A stretch of DNA of 64,000 bases, from the NCBI RefSeq assembly GCF_023503965.1, contig NZ_CP097298.1, forward strand, positions 1,567,001 through 1,631,000, given 5' to 3'. The notes beneath the pieces are model-generated. The model had not been told where the DNA came from. It did not search any database and saw only the letters and a program-made list of their open reading frames with translations. Positions 35,561 to 47,805 of the stretch are shown piece by piece. The translations under genes were made by a program, and so were the position numbers. How positions within the stretch are numbered: the first letter of the stretch is position 1; every line of letters starts with the position of its first letter. The stretch comes from Brevundimonas albigilva. Its GTDB lineage: Bacteria > Pseudomonadota > Alphaproteobacteria > Caulobacterales > Caulobacteraceae.

Positions 35561-36875
35561 TGAGCAATCCCTACAGCTCGCTTCCCGATCACTGCTTCTG
35601 GAGCCGGGGCGTCACCTGGGTGCATCCGGCCCAGATGGACCCGATGTCCAGGGCGCCGTTCATGATTTCCGCCTCCGACAAGGTGGCGACGATGGGCAGC
35701 TGCTTCGCCCAGCACATCTCGCGTCGGCTGCAGGCCTCCGGCTTCAACTATTTCGTGCCTGAAGCGGCGCCCGCGTCCCTGCCGGCGGCCGAGGCCAAGG
35801 CGGCGAACTACGGCGTCTTCTCCGCCCGCTATGGCAACATCTACACGGTTCGCCAGGCGGTTCAGCTGTTCGATCGGGCCTTCGGTCACGCGACGTTCGA
35901 CGAGGCGTGGGAGCGGGACGACCGCTGGTGGACCCCTTTCGGCCGCAGATCGACCCGAAGGGCTTCGCCGATCTGAACGCGCTGCGGGCGTCGCGCGCCG
36001 AACATCTGGCCGCGGTGCGGCGGGTGTTCGAGGAAGCCGACGTGCTGGTCTTCACCCTGGGGCTGACGGAAGCATGGCGGTCGATCGCCACGGGCGCCGT
36101 CTATCCCACGGCCCCCGGCGTGGCCGGCGGCGCCTTCGATCCGGCCCTGTTCGAGCCGGTCAACTTCAAGGTCGACGAGGTCATCGCCGATCTGGATCTG
36201 TTCGTGACGAAGACGCGGTCGGTCAACGCCGGCGTCCGCATCATCCTGACGGTCTCCCCGGTGCCGCTCAAGGCGACCTTCGAGGATCGCCACGTGCTGC
36301 AGTCGACGGTGTACAGCAAGTCCGTGCTCCGCGTCGCCGCTCAGCACGCGGCGGATTCCCATGATGACGTGGTCTATTTCCCGTCGTTCGAGATCATCAC
36401 CGGACCGGGCGGGGCCGGGCGCTACTACTACGCCCAGGATCTGCGGGAGGTGAAGGACCTCGGCGTCGCCCATGTGATGCGCGTGTTCGAACGGCACTTC
36501 ATCCGGGGCGAAGGCGCCGATCCCGCAGCCGCCGCCGCGCCGGTGTTCGACACCGGCGGGCACAGCGACGTCATCTGCGACGAGGACGTGCTGGAAGCCG
36601 CCCTTCAAGGCAGTCGCATGCGGCGTCAGGACGCCCCGGTCCTGGCCGAGGAGGGAGAAGCCCTGCGCCTGTCCGTCAAGGAGGTGCGCGACGGCTACCG
36701 CCTCTTCCTGCAAAGGGCGCCGGAATCCGAGGAGGTGATCACGCTCCACCGGCGTACGTTTTCGGACCGACGAAGCTTCGCCCTGTCGCTGGTGCGATCC
36801 GACGAGTTTCGTCAGGGCCGCCGTCCGGACGCGCCGGACCGGTTCGCCGAATGGATCGACTGGCTGTCCGCCTGA
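35560..36875 (+). CDS. GSCFA domain protein (SGNH-hydrolase-like, one frameshift)
   Basis: About 438 residues. The name-giving GSCFAQHISRRL is at about residues 47-58, followed by NYFVPE, YGVFSARYGNIYT, and ILTVSPVPLKATFEDRHV. Near 35930 the frame breaks (DDRWW to DPFRPQIDPKGF), one lost G. The C-terminal ~60 residues (VRDGYRLFLQRAPESEEVITLH ... SLVRSDEFRQ) resemble the DUF4214-like repeat module seen on surface-polysaccharide enzymes. It is translationally coupled to the WcbI-like gene; together they look like a glycan-modification pair. Confidence 0.82.
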
Positions 36876-36877
36876 CG

Positions 36878-37354
36878 TCACACCGGCAGCGCCCCGCGCT
36901 TGACGACGGGGCGCATGGCCACGCTGGAGGAGACGCGGTGGACGCCGGGCAGCCGGGTCAGGGCCTTGGCGTGCAGGCGCTCCAGGTCGTCGACGTCGCG
37001 GACCACCAGCCGCAGCAGATAGTCGGCCCCGCCGGTCATCAGATAGCACTCCATCACCTCCGGCACGGCGGCGACGGCCTGCTCGAACGCCGACAGCGCC
37101 GCCTCCGACTGCGACGACAGGGTCACGGTGACGAAGACGCTGATGGGCAGGCCGACGGCCCGCTCGTTGATGACGGCGGCGTAGCGGCGGATCACCCCCG
37201 CCCCTTCCAGGGCCCGCAGGCGGCGCAGGCAGGCGCTCTCCGACAGGGCCACCCGCTTGGCCAGGTCCGCATTGGTCATGCGGCCGTCCTCCTGAAGCAG
37301 GCGGAGCATCTTTCTGTCGGTCGCATCCAGTTCGACGGCGGAAACGGTCTTCAT
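36878..37354 (-). CDS. Lrp/AsnC family regulator
   Basis: 158 residues. N-terminal HTH (LDATDRKMLRLLQEDGRMTNADLAKRVALSESACLRRLRALEGAGVI) and C-terminal RAM/ligand domain (VMECYLMTGGADYLLRLVVRDVDDLERL). It is divergent from alanine dehydrogenase, the classic arrangement for an Lrp-type AldR activator, so it probably senses alanine or a related amino acid. The ATG at 37354 is chosen from the conserved start of the HTH. Confidence 0.9.
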   Translation of the reverse strand: MKTVSAVELDATDRKMLRLLQEDGRMTNADLAKRVALSESACLRRLRALEGAGVIRRYAAVINERAVGLPISVFVTVTLSSQSEAALSAFEQAVAAVPEVMECYLMTGGADYLLRLVVRDVDDLERLHAKALTRLPGVHRVSSSVAMRPVVKRGALPV

Positions 37355-37399
37355 CTGCGGCTTTCCCTGGCGGATTCTTCGCTTTCTGCACCCCTCGCC

Positions 37400-37427
37400 G
37401 CGAAATGAACAGGAATCTGCGTTTCGC
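37400..37427. promoter_or_regulatory. inverted repeat between the Lrp gene and ald
   Basis: GCGAAA (37400-37405) and TTTCGC (37422-37427) form a dyad in the AT-richer divergent region; TATAA-like ATATAAG follows at 37434. A candidate Lrp/AldR site. Confidence 0.35.
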
Positions 37428-37502
37428 TGGGCGATATAAGTGCGATCGACGAGGCGGTCCGCCGGGAACAGGCGGAAGGCCCTTTTCCCGGAGGAGACAC
37501 AG

Positions 37503-38624
37503 ATGCGCGTCGGCGTTCCCAGCGAGATCAAGACCAATGAACACCGGGTCGGCCTGACGCCGACGGCGGTGCGCGAATATGCGGCCCGCGGCCATTCGGT
37601 CATGGTCCAGGCGGGGGCCGGGGCCGGCGCAGGCTTCACCGACGAGGACTATCGCAAGGCTGGCGCGAGCATCGCCCCCGACGCCGCAGCCGTCTTCTCG
37701 GGCTCGGACATGATCGTGAAGGTCAAGGAGCCCCAGAAGGTCGAGTGGGAGATGCTGCGCGAGGACCAGATCCTCTACACCTACCTGCACCTGGCGCCCG
37801 ATCCCGAACAGACCCAGGGCCTGCTGGCGTCGAAATGCGCCGCCATCGCCTATGAGACCGTGACGGACGCGCGCGGCGGCCTGCCGCTGCTGGCGCCGAT
37901 GTCCGAGGTCGCCGGCCGGATCGCCGCCGTCTTCTCGGCGGCCGAGACCCTGCTGAAGCACAACGGCGGCATGGGCCTGCTGTTCTGCGGCGTGCCGGGC
38001 GTGGCGCCCGCGCGGGTGCTGGTGCTGGGCGGCGGCGTCGTCGGCCTGAACGCGGCGCGCATGGCCATGGGCCTGGGCGCCGAGGTGGTGGTGCTGGAAC
38101 GCTCGATCCCGCGCATGGCCTATATCGACGAGGTCACGGGCGGCCGCGTCATCACCCGCTATTCCTCGATCGGCGCGATCGACGAGGAGATCGTCAAGGC
38201 CGACGTGGTCATCGGCGCCGTCCTGGTGCCGGGCGCCTCGGCGCCCAAGCTGGTCAAGCGCGAGCATCTGGCGAAGATGAAGCCCGGCTCGGTGCTGGTC
38301 GACGTCGCCATCGACCAGGGCGGCTGTTTCGAGACCTCCAGGCCGACGACGCACGAGGACCCGACCTATGTCATCGACGGCGTGGTCCACTATTGCGTGG
38401 CCAACATGCCGGGCGCGGCGCCGCGCACCAGTTCCGAGGCCCTGAACAACGCCACCCTGCCGTTCGGCCTGGCCCTGGCCGACCACGGCCTGGACGCCCT
38501 GAAGAAGGACCCGCACCTGGCGCGCGGCCTGAACGTGCTGAAGGGCCAGATCACCTATCCGGCGGTGGCCCAGGCGCTGGGCCTGGAATGGTCCGATCCG
38601 TTCGGCGTCTGGGCGCACGGCTGA
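37503..38624 (+). CDS. ald: alanine dehydrogenase
   Basis: 373 residues, intact. Deaminates L-alanine to pyruvate with NAD. MRVGVPSEIKTNEHRVGLTP is the N-terminal signature with the pyruvate-binding Arg/Lys region, GGMGLLFCGVPGVAPARVLVLGGGVVGLNAARMA the NAD site, and HYCVANMPGAAPRTSSEALNNATLP the C-terminal block. A strong ribosome site (CGGAGGAGA) precedes the ATG at 37503. Probably controlled by the divergent Lrp-type regulator. Confidence 0.96.
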   Translation: MRVGVPSEIKTNEHRVGLTPTAVREYAARGHSVMVQAGAGAGAGFTDEDYRKAGASIAPDAAAVFSGSDMIVKVKEPQKVEWEMLREDQILYTYLHLAPDPEQTQGLLASKCAAIAYETVTDARGGLPLLAPMSEVAGRIAAVFSAAETLLKHNGGMGLLFCGVPGVAPARVLVLGGGVVGLNAARMAMGLGAEVVVLERSIPRMAYIDEVTGGRVITRYSSIGAIDEEIVKADVVIGAVLVPGASAPKLVKREHLAKMKPGSVLVDVAIDQGGCFETSRPTTHEDPTYVIDGVVHYCVANMPGAAPRTSSEALNNATLPFGLALADHGLDALKKDPHLARGLNVLKGQITYPAVAQALGLEWSDPFGVWAHG

Positions 38625-38694
38625 CGACGACGCGGAGGGTTCCGGTCCGGCCCGGCCCCTGCTAACCCTCCGCCAAATCATCAGGAGACGAACC

Positions 38695-39516
38695 ATGGCC
38701 GCTTCCGAAGGCTGGGACATGCCGACCGGCGACCTCATGAAGGGCAAGAAGGGCCTGATCATGGGGGTCGCGAACTCCAGCTCCATCGCCTGGGGCATCG
38801 CCTCGCAGCTGGCGGCCCAGGGCGCCGAACTGGCCTTCACCTACCTGGGCGAAAGCCTGGAGCGGCGCGTGCGCCCGCTGGCCGAAAGCGTCGGCGCCAA
38901 GCTGCTGATCCAGGCCGACGTCACCGACGACGCCTCGATGGACAAGGCCTTCGAGGAGCTGGAGAAGGAATTCGGCGCGATCGACTTCGTCGTCCACTCG
39001 GTGGCCTTCGCCAACAAGGACGAGCTGAAGGGCTCGTTCGTCGACAACACCACCCGCGACAGCTTCCTGCTGGCCATGAACATCTCGGCCTTCAGCTTCG
39101 TCGACGTGGCCAAGCGGTCGGCCAGGCTGATGCCGAACGGCGGGTCGATGATCACCCTGACCTATCTGGGGTCGGAACGGGTCATTCCGAACTACAACAC
39201 CATGGGCGTGGCCAAGGCGGCGCTGGAGGCGGCGACCCGCTATATCGCCCGCGACCTGGGGCCCAAGAACATCCGCGTCAACGCGATCAGCGCCGGCGCG
39301 ATGCGCACTCTTAGCCTGGCCGGCATCTCGGGCGGGCGCGGCCTGCATTCCAAGTCGGCGCAGTTCTCGCTGATCAAGGAAGAGACCTCGATGGAAGGCG
39401 TCGCCGGCGCCGCCCTGTGGCTGTGCTCGGACCTGGGCCGGTCGACCACGGGCGAGGTCGTCCACGTCGACGCCGGCTTCCACGCCGTCGGCCTGCCCGA
39501 AGACGTCGAGGGCTGA
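38695..39516 (+). CDS. fabI: enoyl-[acyl-carrier-protein] reductase (NADH)
   Basis: 273 residues. Final reduction step of type II fatty acid synthesis. GVANSSSIAWGIASQLAAQGAEL is the FabI nucleotide site, NYNTMGVAKAALEA holds the catalytic Tyr-x6-Lys, and IRVNAISAGAMRTLSLAGI is the substrate-loop region. An AGGAGA ribosome site supports the ATG at 38695. It lies 70 bases after ald on the same strand. Confidence 0.96.
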   Translation: MAASEGWDMPTGDLMKGKKGLIMGVANSSSIAWGIASQLAAQGAELAFTYLGESLERRVRPLAESVGAKLLIQADVTDDASMDKAFEELEKEFGAIDFVVHSVAFANKDELKGSFVDNTTRDSFLLAMNISAFSFVDVAKRSARLMPNGGSMITLTYLGSERVIPNYNTMGVAKAALEAATRYIARDLGPKNIRVNAISAGAMRTLSLAGISGGRGLHSKSAQFSLIKEETSMEGVAGAALWLCSDLGRSTTGEVVHVDAGFHAVGLPEDVEG

Positions 39517-39520
39517 TCGC

Positions 39521-39925
39521 TCAGCGGGCCGCCGCGCCCCGGCAGCAGGCTTCGATATTGTTGCCGTCCGGGTCCAGCACGAAGGCGCCGTAATAGTCCC
39601 CGGCCCCTTCGCGGGGGCCGGGCGCGCCGTTGTCGCGGCCGCCCGCCGCCAGCGCCGCCCGATGGAAGGCGTCGACCATCGCCTTGTCCTCGGCGACGAA
39701 GGCCACGTGCATCTGGTTCCGCCCGGCGCGCGAGCCCTCGACCCAGTAGGACGGCCGCGTGGTCCCGATCCACAGATAGGGGATCGGCTGGTCGGCGCTG
39801 TGGCCGAACAGGAAGGATTCGGGCGAGTTGCTGATGGTCTGCAGCTTCAGCGCGGCCGCCACCGCGTCGTAGAAGCGGCGAGCGGCCTTCAGGTCCGAGA
39901 CGACGATTCCGGTGTGGTCGAACAT
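39521..39925 (-). CDS. VOC (glyoxalase) family protein
   Basis: 134 residues forming one glyoxalase/bleomycin-resistance module: HTGIVVSDLKAARRFYDAVAAAL at the start, HVAFVAEDKAMVDAFHRAALAAGG in the middle, and YYGAFVLDPDGNNIEACCRG at the end. The metal ligands (His, His, Glu) are in place. The substrate is unknown. It is convergent with fabI, 4 bases apart. Confidence 0.88.
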   Translation of the reverse strand: MFDHTGIVVSDLKAARRFYDAVAAALKLQTISNSPESFLFGHSADQPIPYLWIGTTRPSYWVEGSRAGRNQMHVAFVAEDKAMVDAFHRAALAAGGRDNGAPGPREGAGDYYGAFVLDPDGNNIEACCRGAAAR

Positions 39926-39999
39926 GGCGGTTCAACTACCGGTCGGGGCCGGCCGTTCCACCCCTTTCGGCGCGCGGCGTCCCGGCCTAAGCCGGGGCC

Positions 40000-41212
40000 A
40001 TGAACCCGTCCCGCCTTCCGCCCTCCAGCATCTCCGCCGCCGCAGTGGCGACCGTCGTCGGCTTCGGCGGGACCGTGGCCCTGGTGGTCCAGGCCGGGCA
40101 GGCGTTCGGCGCGACGCCGGCCCAGATCGTGTCGATGGTCACGGCCCTGTGCCTGGGAATCGGGCTGCCGGGCGCGCTGCTGAGCTGGCGGCTGCGCATG
40201 CCTGTGGTGCTGGCCTGGTCCACGCCGGGCGCGGCGCTGCTGGCCGCCTCCACGCTCGGGCTGGGCTGGGCCAATGCGGTGGGGGCCTTCGTCGTCGCCG
40301 GCGGGCTGATGGCGCTGACCGGCCTGCTGCCCGCCCTGGGACGGCTGGCGCAGCGCATTCCGGCGTCCGTCGCCTCGGCCATGCTGGCGGGGGTGCTGCT
40401 GCCCTTCGTGCTGAGGCTGTTCGCGGTCGTGCCGACCGAGACGGCGCTGGCGGTCGGCCTGCTGGCGGTCTTCATCGTCGCGCGGCGGCTGTGGCCCGCC
40501 TGGGCCCTGCCCGCCGTGCTGGGCGCCGCCGTGGTCGTCCTGGCGCTGCGGGGCCAGATCGGCCTGCCGCCGGGAACCGGCCTGTTCGGGACGCTGTCGC
40601 CGGTCATGCCCGTTTTCGACACGAAGGTCGCCGTCAGCCTGGGCCTGCCGCTGTTCCTGGTGACGCTGGCGTCGCAGAACCTGCCGGGGCTGGTCGTGCT
40701 GAGGGCCGCCGGATACGAGCCGCCCGCCAACCGCCTGATCCTGGCGACCGGCCTGGCCAGCGTCGTCGCCGCGCCGTTCGGGGCGCACGGGGTCAATCTG
40801 GCCGCCATCACCGCCGCCCTCTGCACCGGGCCGGACGCCCATCCCGACCCCGCGCGGCGCTGGATCGTCGGCGTCGTCTATGGCGGCTTCTATGTCGTCG
40901 TCGCCCTGTTCGCCGCGCCGCTGGGGACTGTTCATCGCCATGCCGCCCGCCGTTCTGGCCATCATCACCGGCCTGGCCCTGGTCGCGCCCCTGACCGGGG
41001 CGCTGGCGACCATGCTGGCGAAGACGGCTGAGCGGGAGGCGGCCGTCCTGACCTTCGCCGCCACGGGCTCGGGCCTGGCCCTGTTCGACCTCGGCGCGGC
41101 CTTCTGGGGTCTGGTCGTCGGCTTCGCGGCGCTGGCCGCCCTGCGGTGGATCCGGCCTATTCCGTCTTCGGATGACGCTCGAACGCATAGCGATCGCGAA
41201 TCCGCGCGCTGA
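40000..41212 (+). CDS. BenE-family benzoate/aromatic permease (one frameshift)
   Basis: About 404 residues and a run of hydrophobic helices. STPGAALLA, PASVASAMLAGVLLPFVLRLF and LFLVTLASQNLPGLVVLRAAGY are typical BenE blocks. Near 40925 the frame moves by +1 (FAAPL to GLFIAMPPAVLAIITGLAL), fitting a net two-base loss or one extra base. After repair the 3' end overlaps the opposing KTSC gene by 56 bases. It may import benzoate or a related aromatic acid. Confidence 0.8.
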
Positions 41213-41363
41213 AGAAGCGGCCCTTGGACACGGCGCCGCGCAGGCCGTCGGCGACCTCCGGCGGCACCGCCTGATAGTCGTAGCGGTCGCCCGAGGTGAA
41301 GGTCACGCTCAGGCGACGCCGCGATGGGTCATAGTCGAACCGCCGGATCACGCTGGAGGGCAT
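41157..41363 (-). CDS. KTSC domain protein
   Basis: 68 residues made of one KTSC domain: SSVIRRFDYDPSRRRLSVTFTSGDRYDYQAVPPEVADGL, then KGRFFSARIRDRYAFERH. The domain is widespread and often linked to RNA-related or phage proteins, with no clear function. Overlaps the end of the BenE gene tail-to-tail. Confidence 0.85.
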   Translation of the reverse strand: MPSSVIRRFDYDPSRRRLSVTFTSGDRYDYQAVPPEVADGLRGAVSKGRFFSARIRDRYAFERHPKTE

Positions 41364-41375
41364 GACGCCCGTCCA

Positions 41376-41774
41376 TCAGTCCCGGAGCGAGGCCGGGACC
41401 TGGCCGCCGTTCTCGGCCAGCTTCTTCCAGACGGCCTTGGACAGGGCGATGTTCTGTTCGGCCGAGCCGTGCTCGCCGGCGTGGACGTTCAGCTCCTCGG
41501 CCAGTTCCTTGCGGGCGGCGAGGCTGGAATCCAGGTCCAGCAGCTTCAGCAGGTCGACGATCGAGGTGCGCCAGTTGCCGCCGCCGCCCTTCGATTCCGC
41601 CAGGTCGCTGAGCACCGCCTCGACGTCGACGGGCGGCAACGGCTGGGCGGTGGGAACCGGCCCGGCGCTGGGCGTGGGCGGCGCGCCGGTCGCTGTCGGA
41701 GCCGGGGCCGGCTTCGGCGCCGCCTTGGGTTTGTGGCCGGTGATCTTGTTCCAGATCGAAGAGAAGATGCCCAT
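41376..41774 (-). CDS. DUF3597 domain protein
   Basis: 132 residues: a short GIFSSIWNKITGHK start, a Pro/Ala-rich linker (residues about 18-48), then the DUF3597 module (VDVEAVLSDLAESKGGGGNWRTSIVDLLKLLDLDSSLAARKELA). DUF3597 is LysM-adjacent in some proteins, but no function is established. It lies 12 bases upstream of the KTSC gene on the same strand. Confidence 0.85.
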   Translation of the reverse strand: MGIFSSIWNKITGHKPKAAPKPAPAPTATGAPPTPSAGPVPTAQPLPPVDVEAVLSDLAESKGGGGNWRTSIVDLLKLLDLDSSLAARKELAEELNVHAGEHGSAEQNIALSKAVWKKLAENGGQVPASLRD

Positions 41775-41838
41775 CGGTCGCGCTCCTGGTTGGATGTGGC
41801 GAGACAACGCGACCGACGGGCTGTGGTTCAGGCCGGTT

Positions 41839-42555
41839 TCACGGACGGGCCGGAATCTCCAGCCCGCGCTGGACGGCGGGACGGGCCAGGCCGCGCTCCA
41901 GCCAGGCCGCGACGTTCGCGAAATCCTGGAAGCCGACGATCTCGCCCGCCTCGTAGAAGCCGACCAGGTTGCGCACCCAGCCCAGGGCGGCGACGTCGGC
42001 GATGGAATAGTCGCCCATGATCCAGTCGCGCGGCGTTCCCGCGTCATTGGCCAGACGGTCGTTCAGCACGCCCAGCAGGCGGCGGCTCTCGGCGACATAG
42101 CGGTCGCGCGGGCGCTTGTCCTCATAGTCCTTGCCGGCGAAGCGGTGGAAGAAGCCCAGCTGGCCGAACATCGGCCCGATGGCCGCCATCTGGAACATGA
42201 CCCACTGGATCGTCTGATAGCGTTCGGCCGGATCGGTCGACAGCAGCCGGCCCGTCTTTTCGGCCAGATAGAGCAGGATGGCGCCGGATTCGAACAGGGC
42301 CAGCGGCCGGCCGTCGGGCCCGTTCGGATCCAGGATAGCGGGGATCTTGCCGTTCGGGTTCAGCGACAGGAATTCCGGCCCCCACGTCTCGTTCTTGGTG
42401 ATGTCGACGAAATGCGGCTCATAGGGCAGGCCGATCTCCTCCAGCATGATGGAGACCTTCACCCCGTTCGGCGTGTTCAGCGAATAGAGCTGCAGGCGAT
42501 CGGGATGGCGCGCCGGCCAGCGCGTGGTGATCGGAAAGGCGGAAAGGTCGGTCAT
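41839..42555 (-). CDS. glutathione S-transferase (YghU/YfcG-like)
   Basis: 238 residues. The N-terminal thioredoxin-like domain carries LYSLNTPNGVKVSIMLEEIGLPYE, with TPNG of the nu-class enzymes (YfcG/YghU) that have disulfide-bond reductase activity. LFESGAILLYLAEKTGRL is the Glu-Ser glutathione site, and GDYSIADVAALGWV the C-terminal N-capping box. The ATG at 42555 fits the family; the frame extends upstream into noncoding sequence. Confidence 0.88.
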   Translation of the reverse strand: MTDLSAFPITTRWPARHPDRLQLYSLNTPNGVKVSIMLEEIGLPYEPHFVDITKNETWGPEFLSLNPNGKIPAILDPNGPDGRPLALFESGAILLYLAEKTGRLLSTDPAERYQTIQWVMFQMAAIGPMFGQLGFFHRFAGKDYEDKRPRDRYVAESRRLLGVLNDRLANDAGTPRDWIMGDYSIADVAALGWVRNLVGFYEAGEIVGFQDFANVAAWLERGLARPAVQRGLEIPARP

Positions 42556-42727
42556 GGGGATTCCTTGATCTGCCCGGGTCATGTGGTCGCTGGCGCCCGA
42601 TCCGCCAACGCCCGGCGGCGCGCTCGCGCCCTTGTGTTCGAAAGCGCGCATTCGGGGTTTGACGACGCGGCCGCCCATGCCAGCTTGGCCTTGGCCCGAT
42701 CGGGGGCGCCGCAAACGGAGACGCCGC

Positions 42728-42904
42728 ATGGCTCACAAGTTCGAAGTCTATCAGGACAAGGCGGGCGAGTTCCGCGTCCGCTTCAAGTACAATTCCGAGG
42801 TCATCTTCTCGACCGAAGGCTATTCCGACAAGTCGGGCGCCAAGCGCGCGATCGAGTCGATCAAGAAGCACGTCGGCGACGCGCCGGTCGAGGACGCCGC
42901 CTGA
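42728..42904 (+). CDS. YegP-family DUF1508 protein
   Basis: 58 residues, one DUF1508 unit: FEVYQDKAGEFRVRFKYN then ESIKKHVGDAP. E. coli YegP has two such units; one-unit forms are common. Small and basic, with no known activity. An AT-poor 172-bp region separates it from the divergent GST. Confidence 0.88.
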   Translation: MAHKFEVYQDKAGEFRVRFKYNSEVIFSTEGYSDKSGAKRAIESIKKHVGDAPVEDAA

Positions 42905-42926
42905 CCCCGCCCCGGCCGCCTGCGTC

Positions 42927-44085
42927 CTACAGGGCGCGGGCGGCCGCGATCAGGCCCTGGACGTCGGCCTGGTCCTGATACAGGCCGAAGCCGAAACGGA
43001 TCACGTCGTCGCGCACGTCGGCCACCACGTCCGCCTCCAGCAGCCGGGCGCGCCAGGCCGCGGCGTCGGGATGGCGCAGGGCCAGGAAGCGGGCCCGCGG
43101 CGCATCGCCCCGAACGGGGTTGAGGATTTCGGCCTCCGACAGGGGGCCGGCCCGGCCCGCCTGGACCGCCTCTTGGACCATCGTGGCCAGGGTCCGCGCA
43201 TGGTCGGCGACGGCGGCGGTGTCCAGGCCCGCGCCGGCCAGGGCGCGTCGCGCGGCGTTGAAGCGATACAGCGCCGAACAGTCGAAGGTGGCGCCCCAGA
43301 AGCGGCCGCCGTCGCTGCGGTACGGCACCCCGCCTGGCGGCCCCGACAGGTCGCCGAACTCGGAAAACCAGCCCGTCACGACCGGCCGCGGCGCGAACCC
43401 GTCCGGCGCGTGCAGGAAACAGGCGCCTCCCCGGCCATGGCGTATTTGTACCCGCCGGCGACATAGAATATCCGGTCGGCTACGGCCGACAGATCGGTCG
43501 GCGTGGCCATGAAGCCGTGATAGCCGTCGACCAGGACCCACGGCCCCTGGGGCCGCGCCAGGGCCGCCAGGTCGCCGATGCGGTCGAACAGGCCGCCGGT
43601 GCGGAAGAAGACCTGGCTGACCACGATCCAGTCATGCCCCCCGCCCGCGCCGCATCGACGAACCGTTCGGCGAAGGTGTCGAACGGCTGCAGCGGCACGC
43701 GCGTCACCACCGCCTGGCCCGCCTCCTCCCAGCGGTCCGCCTGGCGGCGGAAGGAATGGAACTCCCCGTCGGTCGACAGAATCCGCACCGGCCCGCGTTC
43801 GAAGGCCGAGAAGACCCGCAACAGCAGATCGTGCGTGTTGGAGGAGAAGACGATGCTGTCGGGCGACGGCAGGTTCAGTTCCGCCGCCACCTGGCGCTGC
43901 GCCTCGGGGATCACCGCGTCGAAGACCAGATCCCATTTGCGGTCGGCGTGCCGGTTGGCGTCCAGCCACGCCTGTTGCTGCGCCTCGAAGCTGGCGTCCG
44001 GCCACAGATGGTGGCTGTGCGCGGCGAAATGCAGCCGCCCGGGCGACAGGGCCAGCGCGCGGGAGAAGAGGGACTTGCGGTTCAT
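42927..44085 (-). CDS. class V aminotransferase-fold PLP enzyme (kynureninase-like, two frameshifts)
   Basis: About 386 residues. FSSNTHDLLLRVFSAFERGPVRILSTDGEFHSFRRQ and VLVDGYHGFMATPTDL are fold-type I blocks, and the PLP lysine is in AGGYKYAMAGEGACF. It resembles kynureninase/cysteine desulfurase-type enzymes; the substrate is unknown. Breaks near 43650 (DAARA to GGGHDWIVVSQ) and near 43440 (AMAGE to GACFLHAPDG) each fit one lost base in G/C runs. Its ATG overlaps the ParE toxin stop (ATGA). Confidence 0.8.
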
Positions 44086-44381
44086 CGTTTGACCAGATCG
44101 AACAGGACGGCGTCGTCCGCGCGTGAGCCATGGATGACGGCCAGGATGCGAATCTCGCCCGGAAGAATGGCGGAGTAGAGATTGTAACCGCGATGAACCG
44201 ACCGGCGGATGCGGGAATCGAAGTTCGCCCCGGGACGCCCTTCGGGGTTTCGGACCAGGGCCCGCGCCGCGGCGCGGAGTTCCCTGACGAAGCTCAGGGC
44301 GCGGCGCGGATTGTCCCGCGCGATGTGGTCGACGATCTGTTCAAGGTCCCTCTCGCCGCCTTGCGAGAAGACCAGCTTCAT
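44082..44381 (-). CDS. ParE/RelE-superfamily toxin
   Basis: 99 residues. KLVFSQGGERDLEQIVDHIARDNPRRALSFVRELRAAARALVRNPEGRPG is the ParE N-terminus, and GYNLYSAILPGEIRILAVIHGSRAD the C-terminal strands. ParE toxins poison gyrase; RelE relatives cleave mRNA. The ATG at 44381 overlaps the antitoxin stop (ATGA). Confidence 0.88.
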   Translation of the reverse strand: MKLVFSQGGERDLEQIVDHIARDNPRRALSFVRELRAAARALVRNPEGRPGANFDSRIRRSVHRGYNLYSAILPGEIRILAVIHGSRADDAVLFDLVKR

Positions 44382-44659
44382 GCCTTGCGCTCGCTCGCCT
44401 CGATCCGGTCGCCGCACAGGGCCTCCAGCCGGTCGAACACGGCGTCGGCGTCACGCCCCGGGCCTTCGACCTCGCGCTGAAGGGCGACACGCAGGTCCTC
44501 GGCCGTCACGGCGCCCATGGCGCGCGCGCCCAGCCAGTGGGTCAGGGCCTCGCGCACCGCCTCGTCCGTCGAGGCGAACTCTCCGGACTCCACGGCCGAA
44601 CGAAGCTCGCTGACCATATAGTCCGGAAGATCGGTCGATATGCGTTCGTGACGTCCCAT
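44378..44659 (-). CDS. ParD-like antitoxin (CopG/RHH)
   Basis: 93 residues. Ribbon-helix-helix N-terminus: RISTDLPDYMVSELRSAVESGEFASTDEAVREALTHWL; a variable toxin-binding tail follows. A near-perfect ribosome site (AAGGAGAT, 44671-44664) decides the ATG at 44659. First gene of a three-gene coupled unit with the ParE toxin and the PLP enzyme. ParD proteins usually repress their own promoter. Confidence 0.88.
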   Translation of the reverse strand: MGRHERISTDLPDYMVSELRSAVESGEFASTDEAVREALTHWLGARAMGAVTAEDLRVALQREVEGPGRDADAVFDRLEALCGDRIEASERKA

Positions 44660-44714
44660 CGCGATCTCCTTCATGGTCAAGATCGGCGATGCCTTTTCGA
44701 CGCGCAAGCCCGCC

Positions 44715-47563
<2,849 letters not shown>

Positions 47564-47805
47564 GGTGGGTCCGATAGGCGGTCGAGCGTCGAAGGAGCGG
47601 CTCTGGAATCCCTGAAGGGGGCGGCGATACGGACGCCGCGGGAGAGGCCCGGACCGGCGGCGACCCTCGAAAGCGCCGCCACGGGCGCGCGCGAAGGGCC
47701 GCGCAGACGATCAAAACCCCTCGACTTGGGCGCAGGCGGGACTTAAGCACCGGCCTTATCCCTGTCAACGCGAGGGCCTTCTCGCCCCAGCGACGGAGCG
47801 CCCCC

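Noticed and set aside
35886..38840. 984-codon open frame on the minus strand
   Set aside because: It lies opposite the GSCFA protein and ald, and crosses the Lrp gene out of frame. Its product is low-complexity Arg/Gly/His/Gln, as expected of antisense frames in GC-rich genes.
39925..39960. GGAAC-N18-GTT before the VOC gene as a further EcfG promoter
   Set aside because: The spacer is 18 bp and the GTT lies almost on the start codon, leaving no room for a transcription start.
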